The notes under the pieces: generated by a model | What the model was told of the DNA's origin: nothing | Seen by the model: the letters and a program-made list of their open reading frames with translations, nothing else | The model's database searches: none | NCBI GenBank assembly: GCA_964650385.1 | Contig: CAZYTP010000005.1 | Span: forward strand, 1-56,835 | Origin: JAUSPI01 sp964650385 | GTDB taxonomy: Bacteria; Desulfobacterota; Syntrophia; Syntrophales; JADFWA01 | DNA length: 56,835 nucleotides | Direction of reading: 5' to 3' | In this document: in pieces, positions 1 through 8,478 of the stretch | Position numbering within the stretch: position 1 is the first letter of the stretch | How the letters are laid out: each line of letters begins with the position of its first letter | Made by a program: the position numbers and the translations under genes

Positions 1-1200
1 AGTGTATTCGGGTATTATATAGAGGTGACAAAGGCCAATGCTGGTCTCGTTCCCGATGATTACATCAGAAAACAGACCCTGGTGAATGCAGAGAGATATA
101 TAAATCAGGAACTCAAAGGGTATGAATACACAGTTCTCAATGCCGAGGATAAGAAGAAGGAGAGAGAATATGATCTCTTTGTGAAGATAAGGGATCGGGC
201 GGCTCAAGAGATCAAGAGGATTCAGAAGACCGCCTCATTGCTTGCCGATCTTGATGCCATTGTATCTCTCGCCGAGGTGGCTGAAAAATACAATTACTGC
301 TGTCCCCATGTGGATGATCAAGACTCCATCGAAATACATGATGGCAGGCATCCGGTGGTAGAAAGGATGTCTTCGTCTGAGGGATTTGTGCCGAATGACA
401 CCTGCCTTGATTGCGATAAGAACCGCTTTTTCATTATCACCGGTCCCAATATGGCTGGAAAATCGACCTATATCAGACAGGTAGCGCTTATAACGCTGAT
501 GGCACAGATGGGCAGCTTTGTACCGGCATCCGAGGCAAGGATCGGCGTTGTCGACAGAATATTCACCCGTGTTGGCGCCACGGATAGTCTGGCCAGGGGA
601 CAGAGTACCTTTATGGTGGAGATGAACGAAGTAGCTCATATCTTGAAGAATGCCACAAAGAAAAGTTTAATTCTCCTCGATGAAGTGGGAAGGGGAACAA
701 GTACCTTTGACGGTCTCAGCATAGCATGGGCCGTGGCGGAACACATCCACGATTCCGGTCACATTGGTGCCCGTACCCTCTTTGCCACCCACTATCACCA
801 GCTGACGGATATAGCCCTAACCGGAGAAGGGGTGAAGAATTTTCATGTTGCCGTGAAAGAGTGGGGTGAAAGGATAATATTCTTGAGGAAGATTGTGGCG
901 GGGGGTACAAGCAGGAGTTATGGTATCCAGGTTGCCCGTCTTGCGGGGGTTCCTGAAGAGGTTATCTTGAGGGCAAGGGAAGTCCTTGAGAATCTGGAAA
1001 AGGGGGAGCTGGATGAGGTAGGAATGCCTAAAATAGCCCCCGGGAAAGACAAAGAAAAAAAAGGGCAGTTAAGCCTCTTCATGGATGACGAGGATCATAT
1101 CTTAAATGAACTCAAGGGGCTTGATATTGCCAATATAACCCCTATGGAAGCATTGCATATGATAAATGAATGGCAAACTAAGATTAAAGGTAATAAGTGA
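1..1200 (+). CDS. mutS: DNA mismatch repair protein MutS, C-terminal part (5' truncated by window edge)
   Basis: MutS recognises mismatches and small loops and signals to MutL through ATP-driven clamp movement. The reading frame is open from base 1, where it reads SVFGYYIEV, a conserved MutS core sequence, so the gene starts upstream of the window. The visible part (about 400 residues) holds the end of the lever/clamp region and the whole ABC-type ATPase: Walker A GPNMAGKST near bases 442-470, signature and Walker B in LLDEVGRGTSTFDG, and the ATHYHQL histidine switch. A charged linker (GKDKEKKGQLSLF) precedes a short C-terminal helical dimerisation segment. The stop codon overlaps the GTG start of the next gene, so the two are probably co-transcribed. 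Identity is secure; only the N-terminal half is missing from view. Confidence 0.97.
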   Translation, partial: SVFGYYIEVTKANAGLVPDDYIRKQTLVNAERYINQELKGYEYTVLNAEDKKKEREYDLFVKIRDRAAQEIKRIQKTASLLADLDAIVSLAEVAEKYNYCCPHVDDQDSIEIHDGRHPVVERMSSSEGFVPNDTCLDCDKNRFFIITGPNMAGKSTYIRQVALITLMAQMGSFVPASEARIGVVDRIFTRVGATDSLARGQSTFMVEMNEVAHILKNATKKSLILLDEVGRGTSTFDGLSIAWAVAEHIHDSGHIGARTLFATHYHQLTDIALTGEGVKNFHVAVKEWGERIIFLRKIVAGGTSRSYGIQVARLAGVPEEVILRAREVLENLEKGELDEVGMPKIAPGKDKEKKGQLSLFMDDEDHILNELKGLDIANITPMEALHMINEWQTKIKGNK

Positions 1201-1526
1201 ATAAATACTCAGGTATAAGTATTTACAAGTCACAAATTGCCAGTGACGTAGAGAGCGTCAAATCCGTAACCACTTATCTGCTTCCGAAGAAAAAGGGAGA
1301 TTGTTGCGAAACATCTGATAATCTTGCAATAATCGCAAAAGTTAAGGCAAGGCTAATCAAAGACAAGGAAATCTGGTCGACAAACATCAAAGTAAAATCG
1401 GTTCAATGCAACGTAGTGCTTCTGGGTATTGTTGGTTCCAAGGCGGAAATTCATAAAATTATCGACCATATTAAAAGTGTAGAAGGTGTCAGGAGTGTCA
1501 AGTCTTTCCTGAAATCCATCAAGTAA
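1197..1526 (+). CDS. BON-domain protein
   Basis: This is a 109-residue protein whose residues 45-108 form one BON domain (pattern IIAKVKARL, then VVLLGIVGS, then VEGVRSVKSFL). BON domains bind phospholipid or associate with membranes and occur in OsmY and secretins. Unlike OsmY there is no obvious signal peptide, so the location is uncertain. The start is GTG at 1197, which overlaps the mutS stop in a GTGA; this translational coupling favours it over later starts. The stop abuts the stop of the convergent ATPase gene with no spacer. The function is unknown beyond the domain. The association with mutS is probably positional rather than functional. Confidence 0.8.
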   Translation: MNKYSGISIYKSQIASDVESVKSVTTYLLPKKKGDCCETSDNLAIIAKVKARLIKDKEIWSTNIKVKSVQCNVVLLGIVGSKAEIHKIIDHIKSVEGVRSVKSFLKSIK

Positions 1527-3836
1527 TCATTTCATACACACTCTGTATACTTGTTTAAAGTCTGTTTGGCCATTAATCACTTTTGATATACCATCCTGGA
1601 GGAGGGTGGTCATCCCCTCAGAGATGGCTGTGTTACGTATTTCTTCAACCATTGCGTGTTTCTGAACTAATCTCTTGATGTTGTCTGTTGCAATCAGCAC
1701 TTCATGAAGGCCAGTCCTGCCCTTGTATCCACTATTATTGCATTCGCTGCAACCCTTAGGTTGGGATAATTTGAAGTCATCGTTGTAGGGAATATTGAGT
1801 TTTGAGAATAGCTCTTCACCGTAACTTCTTGCTATTTCATCATACTCTTCCCTTGATGGATGATACTCTTCCTTGCATTTACAGAGCGTTCTAACCAGTC
1901 TTTGTGCAAGTATGCAAAGTAGAGAATCGGCAAAATTCAGAGGATCTATCCCCATATCAAGAAGCCGGACAATCGTCTCCGGGGCACTATTTGTATGAAG
2001 GGTGGAAAAAACAAGATGTCCTGTGAGTGAGGCCTCAACACCAATTTTGGCGGTTTCAAAATCCCTCATTTCCCCTACCATGATAACATCCGGATCAGCC
2101 CTTAGAAAGCTGCGCATGGCGTGACTGAAGTCAAAGCCTATTTTGGAGTTAATCTGTACCTGACGGAGACCGTACTGTGTGATTTCAACTGGATCTTCTG
2201 CTGTCCAGATCTTTTTTTCCGGTGTGTTGATATGATGTAGTGCAGCATGAAGGGTTGTGGTCTTGCCTGACCCGGTAGGACCGACAACGAGAACCATTCC
2301 ATAGGGTTTTTGAATTATTTCCAGGAAACCTTTATAATTATATGGCGACATATTCATTTTTTCGAGCGGCATCGTGTCACCCTTGGCAAGAATGCGCATT
2401 ACCACATCCTCATGGCCACCTTGTGTGGGTATTGTTGCCACGCGCAGTTCTATTTCATCACCCTTCCCTCGTTTGAATTTTATCTTGCCATCCTGGGGAA
2501 GCCTACGTTCTGTTATATCAAGATTGGACATTATCTTGAGCCTCGAAACAACTGCTGCTCTGTAACTGTATGGAAGGGTTTGATAAATCGCACAAGCACC
2601 ATCAATCCTGATTCTTACTTCAACATTCTTTTTTTCCAAATTGGCTTCAATATGAATGTCGGATGCATCTTGCATGTGTGCGTCGTTTATAATCTTGTTG
2701 ACGAGTTGCATGATTGCACTATCTGATTCTGTAACTAAATCCCCTTCCTCATCCAGGGATTCATCTTCCTCGTCGAGCATTCCGAGAATATCGCTCATAG
2801 ATGTAACATTATTATGTGTTTGGAAGAAGTGGTTGATGAATCTCAATATATCTTCCCTTGTGGACACATTGTATTCAACCGATTTTGTTTTTAGAAGATT
2901 TTCGATCATATCCCTCTTCAGGATATTGTCAGGGTCGTCCACAATTACCATGACCTTTCCGTCTACCTTTTCTAAAGGAACCCATAACTCGCGACTGAGG
3001 TATTCTCTTCTCAAATTTCGCAGTAGATCTCCGGGTATCGGGTATTTATCGTTGAATTGTATGAACTTGCAAAAGTAAAAATCTCCCAGGGATCTGCCGA
3101 TGTCCTCTTTTGATATTTTGTATTTTGACGTCAGCAGATCTTCAATGGTTACCCTGTTTTTCCTGGCCTCAGCCCAGGCACTTTCCAGATCTCTCTCCTG
3201 TATTAATTCATGGTTTATAAGATAATTAAATTTGTTCCTTCTCCTTGTTTCTACTTTTTTCTGATTGAAGAAGGCAATCCCCAGAACGTCGGCTATCTTT
3301 TCCAGGAAGAACTGTTCCTCAGCAGAAAAAGTTCCCCCTCCTTTTCTATTGAGTATCTGAATAACGCCCATCATGGTATTGGCGTAAAAAATAGGGGCCG
3401 CCATTATCTGCACGGTTCTGTAATTTGTTTTTTTGTCCCAGCTGTCATCAAATGTCAGTTGTTCATCAATCTTTTTTAATTCTTCTGTTTCGTACGCATC
3501 GGCGATATTAACAACGTTTCCAGTGTTTGCCACATAGCCGGCAATGCTTTTATTATTGACGGGCAACCTAATTTCTTTTAGCTTGCTTCCTGTCAGGAAC
3601 ATTGAATAGATTTCATTTTTCACCTGATCCATTACATATATGGTGACTGAATATGCATTGAGAATATTTAAAATGCCGTCTTTAAGATCTACCAGTATCT
3701 GTTTTATATTTTCAGCAGAATGGATACGATTGGCAATATCCTGTAATCCCTTATGAAGAGAAAGCTTTTCCCGTAGTTCTTTTATTTCCTCATGCTTAAT
3801 ATTATTTTTCATATTCGTATCTTCGTTGACCTTCAT
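1527..3836 (-). CDS. PilB/GspE-family secretion or pilus-extension ATPase with N-terminal GAF domain
   Basis: This is a hexameric AAA-like ATPase that powers type IV pilus extension or type II secretion at the inner membrane. From the chosen start the protein has 769 residues: a GAF domain (about 35-190), a MshEN-type N-domain (about 205-320), an acidic linker and the T2SSE ATPase. Walker A is GPTGSGKTTT (about 519-528). An Asp-rich box lies around DPDVIMVGEMRD, the His box is GHLVFSTLHTN, and a tetracysteine zinc site comprises CKC and CSEC. The ATG at 3836 is preceded by AAAGGG with a 4-base gap; an upstream in-frame TTG at 3896 has no ribosome site. A GAF sensor fused to this ATPase suggests control by a ligand such as a cyclic nucleotide. 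The minor pilins and prepilin peptidase at 37-41 kb could be its partners. The window does not show whether it serves a pilus or secretion. Confidence 0.88.
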   Translation of the reverse strand: MKVNEDTNMKNNIKHEEIKELREKLSLHKGLQDIANRIHSAENIKQILVDLKDGILNILNAYSVTIYVMDQVKNEIYSMFLTGSKLKEIRLPVNNKSIAGYVANTGNVVNIADAYETEELKKIDEQLTFDDSWDKKTNYRTVQIMAAPIFYANTMMGVIQILNRKGGGTFSAEEQFFLEKIADVLGIAFFNQKKVETRRRNKFNYLINHELIQERDLESAWAEARKNRVTIEDLLTSKYKISKEDIGRSLGDFYFCKFIQFNDKYPIPGDLLRNLRREYLSRELWVPLEKVDGKVMVIVDDPDNILKRDMIENLLKTKSVEYNVSTREDILRFINHFFQTHNNVTSMSDILGMLDEEDESLDEEGDLVTESDSAIMQLVNKIINDAHMQDASDIHIEANLEKKNVEVRIRIDGACAIYQTLPYSYRAAVVSRLKIMSNLDITERRLPQDGKIKFKRGKGDEIELRVATIPTQGGHEDVVMRILAKGDTMPLEKMNMSPYNYKGFLEIIQKPYGMVLVVGPTGSGKTTTLHAALHHINTPEKKIWTAEDPVEITQYGLRQVQINSKIGFDFSHAMRSFLRADPDVIMVGEMRDFETAKIGVEASLTGHLVFSTLHTNSAPETIVRLLDMGIDPLNFADSLLCILAQRLVRTLCKCKEEYHPSREEYDEIARSYGEELFSKLNIPYNDDFKLSQPKGCSECNNSGYKGRTGLHEVLIATDNIKRLVQKHAMVEEIRNTAISEGMTTLLQDGISKVINGQTDFKQVYRVCMK

Positions 3837-4139
3837 AATACCCTTTATGTTAAAGCAGATTTTAGATATTATCAATAGAAATTTGTATAAATTCAAAACT
3901 CTTATTATGCCATTATAACCATATCACTCCTATCTTTGCAGCTTTTGTGGGTCAGGAAAAACTGTCCCCATTTTCAAAACTTTCAGAGCATCTATCTTCC
4001 AAGGTGAAGAAATATAAAAACTTGAATATGATTATCAATTTGTTAAAATGAGTTATTATGGAGGCGTTAGAATGTAAAGGAAAACACCTCACGTGAGGTA
4101 GATCCAAACACGTCTAAAATGACCCAGTGATTGATAACA
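3837..4139. other. intergenic region between divergent genes, no gene seen
   Basis: This 303-base spacer holds the 5' region of the minus-strand ATPase and of the plus-strand phosphatase. It contains a piece reading AAAACTGTCCCCATTTT (about 3957-3975), a type of remnant that recurs near 52400 and 54520. It also holds a possible promoter (4022-4049) and a perfect 12-base palindrome CCTCACGTGAGG at 4087-4098. A 12-codon open frame at 4058-4096 is too short to support. No RNA gene was recognised. Confidence 0.5.
4022..4049 (+). promoter_or_regulatory. possible sigma-70 promoter for the phosphatase gene
   Basis: TTGAAT at 4022-4027 and TAAAAT at 4044-4049 are separated by 16 bases, close to the -35/-10 consensus. 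The pair lies about 90 bases upstream of the phosphatase start. The palindrome CCTCACGTGAGG would fall in the transcribed leader. This is prediction from consensus only. Confidence 0.35.
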
Positions 4140-4613
4140 ATGAAAATACTATTTGTCTGTACCGGTAATATCTGTCGAAGCTTCATGGCAGAGCGAATTT
4201 TGAAGAAAAAACTTGCAGAAAATAATTGCACCAATATAGATGTTTCCTCAGCGGGTGTCTATGATATTGAGGGAGTACCCGGCGATCCAAAAGCAGTGAA
4301 AATATTAACTGAAAATGGATTTAATGGTTATGGACATAAATCAAAGCTGTTAACGGATGCAATGGTTGCAGATGCAGACTATATAATTGTAATGGAAAAT
4401 GCCCACAAGAAGATGATCATTGACAAATATACCGATGCAGAAAGTAAAATCTTTCTTCTTAAATCATTTTCAGAAGATGACAACGAATCACATAATGATA
4501 TTAAGGATCCTTATGGACTTTCGGATTATTTCTACAGGCTCTGCTTCGCGGAAATTTATATAACCATAGAAGGTCTAGTGAAAAAACGTATTAAGAATAC
4601 CGGTGTAACATAA
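4140..4613 (+). CDS. low-molecular-weight protein tyrosine phosphatase family protein
   Basis: This 157-residue protein starts with MKILFVCTGNICRS, which contains the P-loop C-X5-R-S (CTGNICRS) of LMW-PTPs near residue 8. The general-acid loop is visible as DPYG in DIKDPYGLS. These enzymes remove phosphate from tyrosine (often on tyrosine autokinases of polysaccharide export) or, as ArsC relatives, reduce arsenate. Lack of extra thiol pairs in a C-terminal ArsC-type arrangement, together with the DPYG loop, favours a phosphatase or arginine-phosphatase-like role. The ATG at 4140 fits the family start; the TTG at 4131 adds only three residues, and neither has a strong ribosome site. It stands alone, flanked by long non-coding spacers. 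Confidence 0.85.
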   Translation: MKILFVCTGNICRSFMAERILKKKLAENNCTNIDVSSAGVYDIEGVPGDPKAVKILTENGFNGYGHKSKLLTDAMVADADYIIVMENAHKKMIIDKYTDAESKIFLLKSFSEDDNESHNDIKDPYGLSDYFYRLCFAEIYITIEGLVKKRIKNTGVT

Positions 4614-4671
4614 GTTTTTTGATGGGATTCAGCGGGAAGGGAAAATTTACAAAATCCAAGATTTTGAAACT

Positions 4672-4722
4672 CTCCGCCGCAAGCAGCGGGGAATGCGCTC
4701 GCTGTTCAGTTCACAGCAGTCA
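4672..4722. repeat. GC-rich hairpin repeat with GCGCTCGCTGTTCAGTTCA tail, copy 1
   Basis: The hairpin CCGC..GCAAGC..GCGGGG is followed by ATGCGCTCGCTGTTCAGTTCA and CAGCAG. A second copy is at 25955-26028, where the tail is identical for 21 bases but the hairpin and the spacing differ. This is a dispersed intergenic repeat of unknown function. Confidence 0.6.
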
Positions 4723-4855
4723 CCTGCCGAAACTCAAAAATCCTGGGTTACAAGACAAGCACTTATAACAAATCATTAATTTCAGTATACTTCATTGACA
4801 AGATACTATTATCACGTTATTCTGATTTTACTAAGGAATCTCTTGTAGATAATAT

Positions 4856-4893
4856 TGACAAGTTCGTAAAAGTGATTTTTTACAAGTGCATCA
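4856..4893. repeat. core-less copy of the MITE ends
   Basis: TGACAAGTTCGTAAAAGT is followed directly by GATTTTTTACAAGTGCATCA. These match the left and right terminal sequences of the elements at 34520, 51801 and 52482 (TGACAGTCTCGTAAAAAGTC and GACTTTTTACGAGTGCATCA) with a few substitutions, but no core lies between them. It may be an excision footprint or a degenerate ancestor. Confidence 0.5.
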
Positions 4894-4956
4894 ATATTAA
4901 CACGATATTATAATTCGCAAAATACGAAAAAGGATGCCAGTTGAAATATCTATACG

Positions 4957-6147
4957 ATGCGTAAAACCGGAATTTCTACGAAAAAAAAGGTAAAAACAAA
5001 GATCGACGTAAAGCACGGCCTTTATCTATTCTTGTTGATTTTCTGGATACTTATCCTGCCAATACCTTTCATGCCGCCTTCAGTGAGCGGGGAACTTGCA
5101 GAACCTTCAAATAAAAGTCTCGACATACAAATAGGTCAGATGTTAATGGTCGGGTTCCGGGGACTTGCAGCAGACAATCAAAGTCCAATAATTCAGGACA
5201 TCATAAAGAGAAATATCGGCGGTGTCATCCTCTTTGATTACGACGTCCCATTAAAATCACCTATCAGAAATATAAAGTCCCCAAAACAGGTCAAAGCCTT
5301 AACTGCTGCCCTGCAAAAAGCTTCTTCAATTCCTCTTTTTATTGCGATTGATCAGGAAGGCGGAAAGGTTAATAGGTTAAAAGAAAAGTCTGGATTTCCT
5401 CCCTCCGTATCGGAACAATATCTTGGATCAATTGATAACTCCAATACAACAGAAAGGTTCGCAAAAATAACAGCAAAAACTCTTGCCAACCTTGGGATTA
5501 ACATGAATTTCGCACCAGTAGTTGATCTTAATACAAATCCAGATAATCCCGTAATCGGAAAGTTAGAACGGAGTTTTTCTGCCGATCCGGATATTGTGGT
5601 TAAACATTCGCTTATATTCATCGATGCCTTACACGATTCTGGAGTGCTCTCAGCAATAAAACATTTCCCTGGACATGGCAGTTCATTGAACGATTCCCAT
5701 AAAGGCTTCGTAGATGTAACGAACAGCTGGTCTCCAAATGAACTCAAACCTTTTGAGGTTATTATAAAATCCGGGAAATGCGATATGATAATGACAGCCC
5801 ACATTTTTAATGGAAAAATCGATCCAGAGTGGCCAGCTACCCTCTCATCCAGAACTGTCAAGGGGATACTCCGTAAGGATCTTAAATATAGAGGTGTTGT
5901 CATCTCTGACGACATGCAGATGAAGGCAATCAGATCATTTTACGGCCTTGAAACTGCTATAAAAATGGCGATCTCTTCCGGTGTCGACATCCTGCTTTTT
6001 GCCAATAATTCGGTCTTTGAAGAGGATATCGCGACACGCGCCCTTGTAATAATAAAAAAAATGTTATCTCGTGGTAAAATCAGTCCGGGACGGATCAACG
6101 AATCATACATGAGAATCATGAAGCTTAAGGAGAAGTTGAAAAAGTAG
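4957..6147 (+). CDS. family 3 glycoside hydrolase, beta-N-acetylhexosaminidase (NagZ-like), membrane-anchored
   Basis: This 396-residue enzyme has the GH3 NagZ catalytic core, which cleaves beta-linked N-acetylglucosamine from muropeptides during peptidoglycan recycling. Visible signatures are IDQEGGKVNRL (about 131-141), NMNFAPVVDLN (182-192), KHFPGHG (235-241) with the Asp-Ser-His dyad DSH (246-248), and the nucleophile segment ISDDM (316-320). A hydrophobic stretch at residues 21-40 before SVSGEL reads as a signal peptide or anchor, so this copy is exported or periplasmic, unlike cytosolic E. coli NagZ. The ATG at 4957 has only a weak upstream ribosome site. Exported NagZ-type enzymes are known in other bacteria. 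There is no obvious operon partner. Confidence 0.88.
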   Translation: MRKTGISTKKKVKTKIDVKHGLYLFLLIFWILILPIPFMPPSVSGELAEPSNKSLDIQIGQMLMVGFRGLAADNQSPIIQDIIKRNIGGVILFDYDVPLKSPIRNIKSPKQVKALTAALQKASSIPLFIAIDQEGGKVNRLKEKSGFPPSVSEQYLGSIDNSNTTERFAKITAKTLANLGINMNFAPVVDLNTNPDNPVIGKLERSFSADPDIVVKHSLIFIDALHDSGVLSAIKHFPGHGSSLNDSHKGFVDVTNSWSPNELKPFEVIIKSGKCDMIMTAHIFNGKIDPEWPATLSSRTVKGILRKDLKYRGVVISDDMQMKAIRSFYGLETAIKMAISSGVDILLFANNSVFEEDIATRALVIIKKMLSRGKISPGRINESYMRIMKLKEKLKK

Positions 6148-6254
6148 ATTGCTCCAGAGTAAACACCCTCTCACCCCACAACCAAAAAACTGTAAAAGAC
6201 TTTAAACCCGGTGCGTGGCCAGTACATTACTGTAACTTGGTTAAAAAGCTTCAA

Positions 6255-6938
6255 TTACAAATCAACCCTGATAAAGTCCCGTCTCCGACGTATCTGATTC
6301 CGACCCATAACCAGACCTAAAATCCACCCCAGAAGTAAAACACCGGCTCCACTAATAAACCAGAGCCTGTTTGTCTGTTTCTTGAGCTGCCTGTTCTCTT
6401 CCAAAAGTTTCTCCACTTGACTTTCGAGGTTTTTATTTCTGCTCTCCAAATTGTCTTTCAGCTCCTTTGCCTCAACATACTCGGCTGCCCCCGACTTCAA
6501 TTCCTCATAATTTCTTTTTACCTTCGTCAATTCTTTCTCTTTGGAAAACAGGCTGGATTTCAGTTCTAAATTTGATTTTTCCAGCCGTTCATTACTTTTT
6601 CCAAGACTACTAATTTCATTTTTTGATTTTTCAACCTTCTCCTGAAGTCCAACAATTAGAGAATATTTAGGCATCTCTGAGGTCAAGAAACGCCTCAAGA
6701 CATAACCCTCTTTCCCATTTTTTAGCCGAACCTTGGTCCAATCCTCCCCTTTTTCGAGTACTTCAAGTTCCTCATTTGACTTTAGCATGGCAATAACTTT
6801 ATTTTCGTCAGACGGACCTGTACGTAAGGTAATCTTAAATGAGTCGGTAACGAACATGGTTTCAGCAAAAGCAGAAACAGCAACCAGTATACTAAAAAAT
6901 ACTACTGAAAATAAGGATTTGGAGAACACTTTCTGCAC
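6255..6938 (-). CDS. SH3-domain, coiled-coil, single-TM envelope protein (YgiM/TIGR04211-like)
   Basis: The order of parts is a signal peptide (about 1-25, ending AFAE), a bacterial SH3 domain (about 28-85, with LRTGPS and GEDWTKVRLKNGKEGYV), a long heptad-rich coiled coil (about 95-190) and one C-terminal transmembrane helix (about 193-213) followed by a basic tail (RRRR). This matches the YgiM family, which is thought to bind cell-wall material while tethered to the membrane. The GTG at 6938 has GGGGG immediately upstream, which is too close; the GTG at 6929 would give normal spacing, so the true start may be three codons later. The gene is monocistronic. Its exact role is unknown. Confidence 0.82.
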   Translation of the reverse strand: MQKVFSKSLFSVVFFSILVAVSAFAETMFVTDSFKITLRTGPSDENKVIAMLKSNEELEVLEKGEDWTKVRLKNGKEGYVLRRFLTSEMPKYSLIVGLQEKVEKSKNEISSLGKSNERLEKSNLELKSSLFSKEKELTKVKRNYEELKSGAAEYVEAKELKDNLESRNKNLESQVEKLLEENRQLKKQTNRLWFISGAGVLLLGWILGLVMGRNQIRRRRDFIRVDL

Positions 6939-7073
6939 CCCCTTATATAACTTGAATTAATTTGGTAACATAAAACGTGCTACTTGTCAAAAGTTACACT
7001 AAAAAATCATCCTCCAATACAGCCATGAGTACAAGGAAAAACCTCATATTTCGCAAACTATGTGCATTTTGGC

Positions 7074-7102
7074 TTGACAAGATAAAGATAGTATTGTCCT
7101 AT
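7074..7102 (+). promoter_or_regulatory. possible promoter for the yjbQ-hydrolase pair
   Basis: A perfect TTGACA (7074-7079) is followed after 17 bases by a poor TCCTAT (7097-7102). It lies about 85 bases before the yjbQ start. Confidence is low because only the -35 box is good. Confidence 0.3.
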
Positions 7103-7185
7103 TCAGAAAAATATATCAGAATATAGTGAAATCTTCATTTAGTAAGGCAAGGTGATTGGCCAATAAGAGAGTGGAAGGACGATTC

Positions 7186-7584
7186 ATGAAAAAGATAACG
7201 GTGAAGACCGGTTCAAAGTTTGAGATGATAGATATCACTAATCAAGTCAGCAAAATATTAAAAGAAAGAGCTTTTAAAAGCGGTATCTGTCATGTCTTTA
7301 CACCCCATACCACTGTCGCCATTACAATAAACGAAAATGCCGATCCCAACGTGCCAAGGGATATAATGATGGAACTGGACAAGGTTATACCACTCAATGA
7401 TAACTACAGACATATTGAGGGAAACTCTGCCGCCCACATCAAGTCTTCCCTGATTGGGGCCTCAGAAATGGTGCTCATAGAAGATGGTAAGCTTGTACTC
7501 GGCACATGGCAATCTATATTTTTCTGTGAGTTTGATGGTCCCAGGACAAGGAAGGTTCTGATAAAGCTGTTTTCAACAATATGA
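7186..7584 (+). CDS. yjbQ: YjbQ/UPF0047 family protein
   Basis: This is a 132-residue single-domain protein of the YjbQ family. Members show weak thiamine-phosphate synthase activity and bind metal with conserved His residues; the physiological role is not settled. The family core is visible as HVFTPHTTVAITINEN, then NSAAHIKSSLIG and LVLGTWQSIFFCEFDGPR. The ATG at 7186 is preceded by GGAAGGA at good distance and fits the family start MKKITVKT. An upstream TTG at 7156 would add ten residues without support. It ends 7 bases before the metallo-hydrolase gene, so the two are probably an operon. Confidence 0.9.
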   Translation: MKKITVKTGSKFEMIDITNQVSKILKERAFKSGICHVFTPHTTVAITINENADPNVPRDIMMELDKVIPLNDNYRHIEGNSAAHIKSSLIGASEMVLIEDGKLVLGTWQSIFFCEFDGPRTRKVLIKLFSTI

Positions 7585-7591
7585 GAAAATA

Positions 7592-8377
7592 ATGGATCCC
7601 GTGAAAATAACCATACTCGGCTCAGGAACATGCGTGCCCTCTTTAAGGAGGAGTTCCTGTTCCATACTTATGGATACAAATGATACAAAGCTTTTATTTG
7701 ACTTGGGGGCTGGCACCATGAGACGATTACTTGAGGCCGGCACAATGATATCAGAGATATCATACCTGTTCTTTAGCCACCTTCATCCCGATCATACTGG
7801 TGAATTTGTCCCCTTTCTCTTTGCTACCAAATATCCCGAAACATACAGCAGACGAACATCTTTCACGGTAGCCGGTGCCGTAGGTCTTAAGAGCTTTTAT
7901 GATGGGTTGAAGAAAGTATATGGATACTGGATTGAGTTGGAAGGCAACTTGTTAAACTTAATAGAATTTGATAATTCTGCACCTGATGGCCTTTCACTCA
8001 AAGCCTTTGATGTTGAAACAATGCCGATGGAGCATATAGAGAGCAGCATCGGCTTTCGAATTACAACACCGGAAGGAACATCTGTAGTCTATACCGGGGA
8101 TACCGATCTTTGTGATAATGCCGTTACACTAGCCAGAAATGCTGACATTTTAATATGTGAAGCTTCCCTTCCTGAGGGGATGAAGGTTTCAGGACACCTG
8201 ACACCTTCGCTGGCAGGTGAAATTGCCGCTCAGGCTAACGCTAAACGGCTTGTTCTCACACATTTTTACCCTGAATGTGACATGGTTGACATCGAAGCCG
8301 AATGTCGTAAAACCTATCAAGGACATCTCACTCTGGCAGAAGATCTATTACAGATTGAAGTAGACATCTCGAACTGA
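7592..8377 (+). CDS. metallo-beta-lactamase-fold hydrolase, ribonuclease Z-like
   Basis: This 261-residue protein has the MBL-fold metal motif HLHPDH (His63, His65, Asp67, His68). It also has YTGDTDL (a later metal-bridging Asp) and LTHFYPE near the C-terminus, which supplies the last His. These features match the RNase Z/phosphodiesterase branch of the superfamily, not lactamases. A second, better RNase Z candidate is at 45634, so the substrate of this one is open: tRNA 3' ends, cyclic phosphodiesters or another ester. It follows yjbQ by 7 bases and was probably acquired as a pair with it. Confidence 0.8.
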   Translation: MDPVKITILGSGTCVPSLRRSSCSILMDTNDTKLLFDLGAGTMRRLLEAGTMISEISYLFFSHLHPDHTGEFVPFLFATKYPETYSRRTSFTVAGAVGLKSFYDGLKKVYGYWIELEGNLLNLIEFDNSAPDGLSLKAFDVETMPMEHIESSIGFRITTPEGTSVVYTGDTDLCDNAVTLARNADILICEASLPEGMKVSGHLTPSLAGEIAAQANAKRLVLTHFYPECDMVDIEAECRKTYQGHLTLAEDLLQIEVDISN

Positions 8378-8478
8378 AGTTTCTCATATAAAGGTCGGAA
8401 TGGCGGAATGCGCTTTCAGGAAACACCAAGCAGTAAGTCGCGGGAAACACACTCGCAATATATTTTCAGGGGGTTTAG

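Larger units (their letters stand above)
4614..4956. other. long non-coding spacer with repeat remnants
   Basis: No coding frame or RNA gene was found in these 343 bases. Two repeat pieces are present. A GC-rich hairpin followed by GCGCTCGCTGTTCAGTTCA lies at about 4672-4722 and is shared with 25955-26028. A degenerate pair of MITE ends with no core lies at 4856-4893. Confidence 0.55.

Noticed and set aside
4058..4096. 12-codon open frame as a leader peptide for the phosphatase
   Set aside because: No ribosome site and no attenuator structure support translation.
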